A stretch of DNA of 64,000 nt from Aliishimia sp965656085 (GTDB lineage: Bacteria; Pseudomonadota; Alphaproteobacteria; Rhodobacterales; Rhodobacteraceae): NCBI GenBank assembly GCA_965656085.1, contig CBFHJA010000007.1, positions 59,053 to 123,052 of the forward strand, read 5' to 3'. A program made the translations under genes and the position numbers. The notes under the pieces are model-generated. The model was given only the letters and a program-made list of their open reading frames with translations, had not been told where the DNA came from and did no database searches. Shown here piece after piece: positions 58,348 to 64,000 of the stretch. Within the stretch, counting starts at the first letter, position 1; the number at the start of each line of letters is the position of its first letter.

Positions 58348-58362
58348 GTAACTCTCCGTTAA
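58348..58362 (+). promoter_or_regulatory. CtrA-like site GTAA-N7-TTAA upstream of the che operon
   Basis: GTAACTCTCCGTTAA matches the CtrA consensus TTAA-N7-TTAA with one change. It lies 94 bases before the STAS gene, after the preceding operon's terminator, so it sits in the only possible promoter region of the che operon. CtrA is known to control motility and chemotaxis genes in Rhodobacteraceae. Confidence 0.5.
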
Positions 58363-58455
58363 GGAGGCAGGCGATAGACCGGGGTCACTCTGGAATCGCG
58401 GAAGTGAGGTTGTGCACATGCTCTTTTCAAAGGCCGATACTTGTGTGAGGCGCAC

Positions 58456-58728
58456 ATGAGCGGCGCCCTCCCCCTTCCCGCTCGTCTGGATCTGTCTGCC
58501 GCAACACGTTTGCTCGCGGATCTGCGGAAACAGGATGGTCCGATCCGTCTCGACGCGAGTTCCGTCACACATCTCGGCGCGCTCGGCGTGCAGACCATCG
58601 TGGCCGCATCCCGCGCCGCCCGGGCGCGCGGCGACGACGTCGAGATCAACGATCCTTCAGAGAAGATGATCGAGCAGATGCAGATCATGGGGGTCACGCA
58701 GGAACAACTCGTGGGGGGCAGCATATGA
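58456..58728 (+). CDS. STAS domain protein of the chemotaxis operon
   Basis: 90 residues. Start at 58456, behind GAGG. The STAS fold is visible as PIRLDASSVTHLGALGVQTIVAAS; the Ser that is phosphorylated in anti-anti-sigma factors (DSSGL) is replaced by Gly (HLGALG), so it is probably not regulated in that way. Small STAS proteins open several alphaproteobacterial che operons with an undefined role. It overlaps cheY by four bases. Confidence 0.8.
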   Translation: MSGALPLPARLDLSAATRLLADLRKQDGPIRLDASSVTHLGALGVQTIVAASRAARARGDDVEINDPSEKMIEQMQIMGVTQEQLVGGSI

Positions 58729-59090
58729 CCTTGGAAATCCTCGCTGTGGATGACAGCCGCACGATGCGAAACATGATAAAAATGGCCCTCAAGAGCGATG
58801 ATTTCGAAGTTCATACCGCTGACGACGGCGTCCACGGGCTGGAAGTTCTCGATACTTTGAACCCCGATGCGATCATCACGGATATCAATATGCCGCGGAT
58901 GGACGGGTTCGGTTTCATCGATGCGGTGCGGGGGCAGGAAAAACACCGCGCCACCCCGATCCTCGTCCTCACGACAGAGAGCGCCCCGGAGCTCAAGATG
59001 CGAGCGCGCAATGCCGGGGCCACGGGATGGATCGTGAAGCCGTTTGATCCGGGCAAATTGATCAAAGCTCTGCAAATGGTCGCTGGATAA
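58725..59090 (+). CDS. cheY: Chemotaxis response regulator CheY, first
   Basis: 121 residues, a lone receiver domain. Acidic pair Asp9-Asp10, phospho-acceptor Asp53 in ITDINMPRMDG, Thr83 in VLTTES and Lys105 in IVKPFDP are all present, so it is phosphorylatable. It should carry signal from CheA to the flagellar switch, or act as a phosphate sink. It lies between STAS and cheA. Confidence 0.93.
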   Translation: MTLEILAVDDSRTMRNMIKMALKSDDFEVHTADDGVHGLEVLDTLNPDAIITDINMPRMDGFGFIDAVRGQEKHRATPILVLTTESAPELKMRARNAGATGWIVKPFDPGKLIKALQMVAG

Positions 59091-59100
59091 GGAACATACG

Positions 59101-61359
59101 ATGGGCGACGACATGGATCCAATGGCAGAAATCCGCGCCTCATTCTTCATCGAATGCGAGGAATTGCTCGAGGCTCTGCAGGACGGCTTGCAAAGCTTGG
59201 AGGACGGCGAGGGGGATACGGAGACCATAAACATCGTCTTCCGAGCGGTGCACTCGATCAAGGGCGGGGCCGGTGCCTTTGGCTTGGAACAACTGGTCCG
59301 TTTTGCGCACCGTTTCGAAACGGCGCTTGATGATGTTCGCGCCGGTACACTGCAAGCTGACGATACCGCCCTGAAGCTGTTCTTTGCAGCCGCCGATCAT
59401 CTGTCCGATCTTGTTCGGATCAGCCGGGACGAAGGAGAGTTTCCGGAGGCCCGAACAGCAGAACTCCTCAAATTGCTCGACGAAATTATCGGTGATGAAC
59501 AGGAAGAAGACAACGCAGACGAAACGATCGATTTTCAGCCCATGGGGCTGGCCTTGAGCCTCGATCTGGACCTTGATGAGCCTGACGAGGCGAACGCGCA
59601 CCCTGAACCAGACGCCGGCGTCGAGACACAGCAAGAGGCCGATTTCAACTTTCGCATTTTGTTCAGACCCAACGCCGAGGTCTTTGAGACGGGCAATGAA
59701 CCGCTGCATCTTCTGCGACACTTGGGTGAATTGGGCCCTTGCCAGACCGAGCTATCCTTTCCCGACCTGCCGCCGCTCGACGCTTTGGATGCCGAGAAGC
59801 CACATATGGAATGGACAGTGCTGATCCGGACGGAAGCCGATACAGCAGAAATCCAGTCCGTCTTCGAGTTTGTCGAAGGTCTCTGCACGCTGGAAATCCA
59901 ACCGCTTTTACAGGCTGACACTTTGCCGAACGACTTGGATATCCCGCCGCCTCCCGCCACCCTTCCGGATGAGCCAGATATTGCGCAACAGGCGCCCCCT
60001 GCCGCACTCATGAGCGCCGATGTAGTTTCAGACGTCGACCAACAAGACAGCAGCGCGAAGGATGTCGCGGAGGTCACCGCCGAGCCCGCGCAGTCACCGA
60101 CCGCAAAGTCCGGAACCACGGCGCCCAAGCAAGCCGCCGGAAGCGCCAAATCCGTAGTCCGTGTCGATCTCGACCGAATCGAACGCCTTGTGAACCTCGT
60201 GGGGGAACTCGTCATCAACCAGGCCATGCTGTCTCAGAGTCTGGAACAGTCCGGCCTATCGACACACTCCGATGCAATGAACGGGCTCGAGGAATTCCAG
60301 AGATTGACCCGCGACATTCAGGACAGCGTGATGATGATCCGCGCACAGCCCGTGAAGTCGCTGTTTCAACGGATGTCGCGGATCGTGCGTGAGGCGTCCA
60401 ATGCCGTCAAAAAGGATGTTCGTCTGATCACTGAGGGTGAGAACACCGAGGTCGACAAAACAGTCATTGAGCGCCTCGCTGACCCCCTGACACATATGAT
60501 ACGCAACGCGGTTGATCACGGTCTCGAAGCCCCCGCGGACCGGGAAGAAGCAGGTAAGCCGCGTCAGGGTATTGTCCGCCTGCGGGCCTTTCACAAGTCA
60601 GGTCGGGTTGTCATTGAGGTGGCCGACGACGGTGCGGGCATCAACCGTGAGAAAGTTCTCGCGATAGCGGTGAGCAAGGGTTTGGTGCCAGAAGAGGCAA
60701 GCCTCACGGAAACGGAAATCGACAACCTGCTTTTCATGCCCGGCTTTTCGACAGCAAGTGTCGTGTCGGACTTGTCTGGTCGCGGCGTGGGTATGGATGT
60801 GGTCAAAACATCGATCCAAGCACTTGGCGGTCGGATCACAATCACCTCCGAGCCCAACAAGGGAACGGTATTTTCAATTTCTCTTCCGCTTACATTGGCA
60901 GTTCTGGACGGAATGGTCGTACAGGTTGCGGGCGAAACCCTCGTGGTTCCGCTCAATCTCGTCGTTGAAACTCTGACTCTGAATGATCTCAGCCTCGATC
61001 AAGTACGGCCCGGTCTCACCGCGATCCGGGTCCGTGGCAGCTTCGTGCCACTCTACGATCTGGGCGTTGAGTTAGGGTACCGCACGCCGTTGGAGGACCC
61101 TTCCGGTTGCGTGGTCCTACTCATTGCACAGGAAGACGGGCAAAAATCAGCGCTTATGATCGACGATATCCGTGATCAGAGACAAGTCGTCATCAAAGGA
61201 CTGGACGACAGTTTTTATCGCGCGCCCGGTATTGCTGCCGCCACAATCCTAGGGGACGGGCAGATCGCCCTCATCCTTGACCCTACCGATATCATCACAC
61301 AGGCGAGCACCGCCAGATACACACAAGAGTCCAGAGCACATTCAGGGGTAACCGCATGA
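59101..61359 (+). CDS. cheA: Chemotaxis histidine kinase CheA
   Basis: 752 residues. P1 (1 to about 105) has phospho-acceptor His51 in AVHSIKGGAGAFG. A variable acidic region and a P2-like domain (about 180-270) follow, then a Pro/Ala/Thr linker (about 275-350). P3 dimerisation (DRIERLVNLVGELVINQAML), the P4 kinase with DPLTHMIRNAVDHGLE, VADDGAGIN and GRGVGMDVVKTSI, and the CheW-like P5 (from about 610) complete it. It receives signals from receptors and phosphorylates CheY. AAGGA lies before the ATG. Confidence 0.96.
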   Translation: MGDDMDPMAEIRASFFIECEELLEALQDGLQSLEDGEGDTETINIVFRAVHSIKGGAGAFGLEQLVRFAHRFETALDDVRAGTLQADDTALKLFFAAADHLSDLVRISRDEGEFPEARTAELLKLLDEIIGDEQEEDNADETIDFQPMGLALSLDLDLDEPDEANAHPEPDAGVETQQEADFNFRILFRPNAEVFETGNEPLHLLRHLGELGPCQTELSFPDLPPLDALDAEKPHMEWTVLIRTEADTAEIQSVFEFVEGLCTLEIQPLLQADTLPNDLDIPPPPATLPDEPDIAQQAPPAALMSADVVSDVDQQDSSAKDVAEVTAEPAQSPTAKSGTTAPKQAAGSAKSVVRVDLDRIERLVNLVGELVINQAMLSQSLEQSGLSTHSDAMNGLEEFQRLTRDIQDSVMMIRAQPVKSLFQRMSRIVREASNAVKKDVRLITEGENTEVDKTVIERLADPLTHMIRNAVDHGLEAPADREEAGKPRQGIVRLRAFHKSGRVVIEVADDGAGINREKVLAIAVSKGLVPEEASLTETEIDNLLFMPGFSTASVVSDLSGRGVGMDVVKTSIQALGGRITITSEPNKGTVFSISLPLTLAVLDGMVVQVAGETLVVPLNLVVETLTLNDLSLDQVRPGLTAIRVRGSFVPLYDLGVELGYRTPLEDPSGCVVLLIAQEDGQKSALMIDDIRDQRQVVIKGLDDSFYRAPGIAAATILGDGQIALILDPTDIITQASTARYTQESRAHSGVTA

Positions 61360-61811
61360 CCGAGCCAGATCATAATTCCAGAGAATTGCTGACGTTCAAA
61401 CTTGGCCAACAGGAATACGCATTGGACATTATGCTTGTTCGCGAAATCCGAGGCTGGACAAAGACAACACCGATGCCCCATGCGCCCGCGTTCATGAGAG
61501 GCGTGATCAATTTACGCGGCACAGTCCTGCCTGTTATGGATCTTGCGGCGCGTCTGGGACTGCCTGCACTCAAGACGACCGAGCGAAATGTGATAATAGT
61601 TGTAAAATGCAATGACGGCATGACCGGCCTGCTGGTCGACGCGGTATCTGACATCATTGCTTTGTCAGAGAACGATATGCAGCCACCGCCAGAAATGGGC
61701 AGCGAACCCGGAGCCAACACGATTCGATCGTTGAGTCTGATAGATGATCGCATGATCCGGATCCTTGAACTTGCCAACATTTTTTCAAAACAAGAAGCAA
61801 ACGCAGCATGA
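61356..61811 (+). CDS. cheW: Chemotaxis coupling protein CheW
   Basis: 151 residues, the normal size. ELLTFKLGQQEYALDIMLVREIRGW and the receptor-contact block APAFMRGVINLRGTVLPVMDLAARLG identify it. It couples CheA to chemoreceptors. It overlaps both cheA and cheR by ATGA. No receptor gene is in the window. Confidence 0.96.
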   Translation: MTEPDHNSRELLTFKLGQQEYALDIMLVREIRGWTKTTPMPHAPAFMRGVINLRGTVLPVMDLAARLGLPALKTTERNVIIVVKCNDGMTGLLVDAVSDIIALSENDMQPPPEMGSEPGANTIRSLSLIDDRMIRILELANIFSKQEANAA

Positions 61812-62659
61812 CAGAGCTTCGAAGCATTGCAGCCTCGAAGGGACCATCCTTTCAATTGGGATTCAGCGACCTGCGCGACATTGCCTATCGCGAAGCTGGG
61901 TTGGTTCTTTCGGAGGCAAAGGCTCCCATGATCCAATCCCGACTCCGGCACCGTCTTCGCGCTTTGCAAATGGATAGTTTAAAGCAATATTGTGAGTTTG
62001 TTGAAAGTGATCCTGGCCGAACTGAGTTGGACATGCTTATTTCTGCCTTGACTACCAATGTTTCAGGATTTTTTCGTGAACCGCATCATTTTGATTTCCT
62101 CGAAGCGAATGTTTATCCCGCGTTGCGCGAGAAACTCTCGAAAGGCGAAGTCATTCGCATTTGGTCTGCTGGTTGCTCAACGGGTCAGGAACCCTACTCT
62201 CTTGTAATGGACATTCTGGAGAAATGCGGTTGGCATTCACCAGAATCATGCAAGGTTTTGGCTACGGATATCGATGTCGCCGTTCTGTCTCATGCGAAAG
62301 CGGGTCTGTACTCACCTGGACAGATTGAGGGGCTGCCTACCGCACTGAGAGAAAAATACTTGTCAAAAAGCCGAAAACAGGATCGCCTATCGTTTGAAGT
62401 ATGTGAAGATATACGCAGTCGGGTCACTTTTCGACGCCTGAACCTGCATGGCTCTTGGCCAATGAAGAAGAAGTTCGACTTTATATTTTGTCGAAACGTC
62501 GTCATATATTTCGACGCTGAAACGCAAGATCGACTGTGGCCGCGTTTTCACCGGATGCTGGTGGACACTGGATTCATATGTGTGGGCCATTCGGAACGAA
62601 TCAATTCAGATCTATTTGTAAATGCTGGATCGACCACTTACAAAAAAGCTCAACCGTAG
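61808..62659 (+). CDS. cheR: Chemoreceptor methyltransferase CheR
   Basis: 283 residues. An N-terminal helical domain (LRDIAYREAGLVLSEAKAPMIQSRL) precedes the SAM methyltransferase domain with IRIWSAGCSTGQEPYSLVMDIL and FDFIFCRNVVIYFDAETQ. It methylates receptor glutamates for adaptation. Codon use is visibly more AT-rich than in the genes before 58 kb. No cheB follows; the next gene begins 33 bases later. Confidence 0.95.
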   Translation: MTELRSIAASKGPSFQLGFSDLRDIAYREAGLVLSEAKAPMIQSRLRHRLRALQMDSLKQYCEFVESDPGRTELDMLISALTTNVSGFFREPHHFDFLEANVYPALREKLSKGEVIRIWSAGCSTGQEPYSLVMDILEKCGWHSPESCKVLATDIDVAVLSHAKAGLYSPGQIEGLPTALREKYLSKSRKQDRLSFEVCEDIRSRVTFRRLNLHGSWPMKKKFDFIFCRNVVIYFDAETQDRLWPRFHRMLVDTGFICVGHSERINSDLFVNAGSTTYKKAQP

Positions 62660-62692
62660 TATTCCGCTTCACATCATGGGAGGAAGCAATTC

Positions 62693-63079
62693 ATGGCACT
62701 ACGAGACCAGATAAGGATCATGGTGGTTGATGACATGTCCACCAGTCGCGGACTGATTACGCAGGCCTTGGAAGCCTTTGGAGTACGCAACGTTTCAACC
62801 GCTGAAAATGGCAGTGACGCGTTGAGTTCGATTGCCAAAACGCCTGTCCACATGGTCATATCTGACTATAATATGCCAAACATGGATGGCCTGCATCTGC
62901 TTCAGAGACTTAGAAGTGAGGACAAAACGAAGGGAGTGGGCTTCATTCTCATAACGGGACGCGCCGAACAGCAAATCATCGATTACGGTCGCAAGCTGGG
63001 AATGAACAATTTTCTGAAGAAACCGTTCGATCCTTCAGATCTAAGAAAATGCATCGAAGCCGTTGTTGGCCCTTTATGA
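62693..63079 (+). CDS. cheY: Chemotaxis response regulator CheY, second
   Basis: 128 residues. Start at 62693, behind GGGAGGA. Asp pair in VVDDMSTSRG, phospho-acceptor Asp58 in VISDYNMPNMDG, Thr in LITGRAEQ and Lys in NFLKKPFDPSDL. It is more like the CheY that binds the flagellar motor in two-CheY alphaproteobacteria, but which of the two does so cannot be told here. It overlaps the next gene by four bases. Confidence 0.93.
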   Translation: MALRDQIRIMVVDDMSTSRGLITQALEAFGVRNVSTAENGSDALSSIAKTPVHMVISDYNMPNMDGLHLLQRLRSEDKTKGVGFILITGRAEQQIIDYGRKLGMNNFLKKPFDPSDLRKCIEAVVGPL

Positions 63080-63489
63080 GCGCGCGCGCACCATATCGCA
63101 AAGCGTGTGTTCACACGGCGCTGTTTGAAATCGGCCAAGCAGTCAAGGCTTGCGAGCTTGAAACACTTGCATTGGAGGAAGGTATTTCAGATTGGATACT
63201 CTCTGACGGTGTCGAGTCTCTTCCTATCGAGCAGTTGCAAAGGCTCGATTATTTGCGACAAATGCAAGCAGATTTGTCGACCGCCCTGCTGTATATTTCT
63301 CGAAACGAGAGCGGGATGGAAAATGCAGACCTAAGGGATTTCGAGATTGACGGCCTCTTGGACAACCTGAGTTTGGGCGAGGTAAAGGAGCGTTTGCTCC
63401 GCGCAACTTCGGCGTATCAGGATCGGAGTTCTATGGAGCCTAGCACCGTACATCACTCGTCCGACGTTCTGTTTTTCCTTGGTGACTAG
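63076..63489 (+). CDS. Uncharacterised chemotaxis-operon protein with DxxxQ helix (CheT/CheZ-like candidate)
   Basis: 137 residues from the ATG at 63076, which overlaps the second cheY stop. No signal or membrane segment. Residues about 12-75 look like two long helices; the second contains RLDYLRQMQADLS, a D-x-x-x-Q (Asp58, Gln62), the catalytic arrangement of CheZ and CheT CheY-phosphate phosphatases. The coupling to cheY fits a CheY-directed activity. The stop codon lies at the junction with the IS element, so the natural C-terminus may be lost or altered. The function is inferred only. Confidence 0.7.
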   Translation: MSARAPYRKACVHTALFEIGQAVKACELETLALEEGISDWILSDGVESLPIEQLQRLDYLRQMQADLSTALLYISRNESGMENADLRDFEIDGLLDNLSLGEVKERLLRATSAYQDRSSMEPSTVHHSSDVLFFLGD

Positions 63490-64000
63490 GTGTTTAGTCC
63501 CAACGAGTGGTGGGTTGGGTCGACGTTGAACCGTTTTGGTTCTGATGTCCAAATTTTGCAGATGTATTCGAATGGCGTGAGGCCTTGCAGGGTCTTCAAA
63601 CGACGTGCGTAATTGTAGGCTGCAATGAAGTCGGTGATGTGCGTTTCAAGCTGTGAATGCGTGTCGTAGTGGTAGCGCTTGACTGTCGCTTCTTTGATCG
63701 TCCGGTTCATTCGCTCGACCTGCCCGTTGGTCCACGGGTGGTTCACCTTGGTCAGCCGGTGATCGATGTCATTCTCGCGACAGACACGGTCGAAGATGTG
63801 TTCGAATGCTGATGTGTTTTGCTTGCGATTGGTGAACTGGATGCCGTTGTCTGTGAGAACAGTGTGGATCTTGTAGGGTACAGTGGCAATGAGATTGCGC
63901 AGGAATTGGGCTGCAATCATCTTTCCCGCCCGCTCATGCAGTTCGACATAGGCGAACTTGGAGGTGCGGTCGATGGCTACGAACAGGCGGATTTTGCCCT
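63486..64000 (-). CDS. IS481-family transposase, C-terminal part, cut by window edge
   Basis: About 170 residues are visible; the frame stays open to the right edge, so the ATG at 63920 is internal. The integrase-core DDE triad is present: Asp in FVAIDRTSKFAY, Asp in LTDNGIQF, and Glu in NGQVERMNRTIKEATV. The motif order and PHxxL-like tail (AAYNYARRLKTLQGLTPFEYI) fit IS481. It is transcribed against the che operon and its stop overlaps the stop of the 137-residue gene. Confidence 0.9.
   Translation of the reverse strand, partial: GKIRLFVAIDRTSKFAYVELHERAGKMIAAQFLRNLIATVPYKIHTVLTDNGIQFTNRKQNTSAFEHIFDRVCRENDIDHRLTKVNHPWTNGQVERMNRTIKEATVKRYHYDTHSQLETHITDFIAAYNYARRLKTLQGLTPFEYICKIWTSEPKRFNVDPTHHSLGLNT
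63490..64000 (-). mobile_element. IS481-type insertion sequence, right part outside window
   Basis: The element appears to begin at about 63490 with TGTTTAGTCCCAAC, a TG-start end typical of the family, just beyond the end of the che operon. The other end and the target duplication are outside the window, so boundaries are provisional. Confidence 0.7.

Noticed and set aside
1..64000. CRISPR array, prophage or gene transfer agent cluster
   Set aside because: No regularly spaced repeats, cas genes or phage structural genes were seen; the only mobile DNA is the IS at the right edge.

Overview
The window is a GC-rich, gene-dense bacterial chromosome segment. Gene content and order point to a marine alphaproteobacterium of the Rhodobacteraceae (Roseobacter group): a liv operon, class II DAHP synthase, phoR-pstSCAB-phoU-phoB, olsBA ornithine-lipid genes, a ChpT phosphotransferase, an extended ribosomal protein L21, LuxR solos, znuABC/zur and a VPLPA-CTERM protein. 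No species is assigned. There is no rRNA, CRISPR array, prophage or plasmid module. The one clear mobile element is an IS481-type insertion sequence entering from the right edge.

Layout. 1-8.3 kb: cell envelope genes (DUF882 peptidase, L,D-transpeptidase, lpxD-ACP-ketosynthase, IalB), a short region with two orphan minus-strand terminators, and a HerA-like ATPase. 8.4-13.9 kb: a minus-strand branched-chain amino acid ABC transporter. 14-19 kb: PQQ-type dehydrogenase, GlxA-type regulator, DAHP synthase, PAS protein. 19.4-23 kb: yicC-gmk-gamma carbonic anhydrase-tautomerase-PLP enzyme, tightly coupled. 23-30.4 kb: the phosphate regulon with a three-unit Pho box before pstS. 30.5-39.6 kb: fatty-acid-hydroxylase-type protein, CoxG, aroQ-luxR, sulfotransferase, rpsB-tsf, olsBA, chpT. 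39.6-46 kb: proA, proB, obg, two GNATs with LysE, rpmA, rplU. 46-53 kb: VPLPA-CTERM matrixin, two DUF2059 proteins, tRNA-Ser(CGA), and zinc uptake with Zur. 53-58.3 kb: a second LuxR solo, rlmE, ppx/gppA, and a one-carbon operon (PF13769 protein, MTHFR-like, methyl-THF corrinoid methyltransferase). 58.4-63.5 kb: a chemotaxis operon (STAS-cheY-cheA-cheW-cheR-cheY-orf), then the IS.

Most of the window is ordinary core genome. The most interesting items are: the uncharacterised 137-residue protein at the end of the che operon, which carries a D-x-x-x-Q helix of the kind used by CheY-P phosphatases, in an operon lacking cheB and cheD; a CtrA-like site in front of that operon; the one-carbon operon, which looks like part of a split methionine synthase with an unexplained PF13769 partner; a secreted matrixin with an exosortase sorting signal; two related LuxR solos lacking the conserved ligand-binding Asp; and a putative sRNA whose promoter-proximal sequence is duplicated in front of the IalB gene. 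All functional assignments come from reading the translated sequences; no database search was run.
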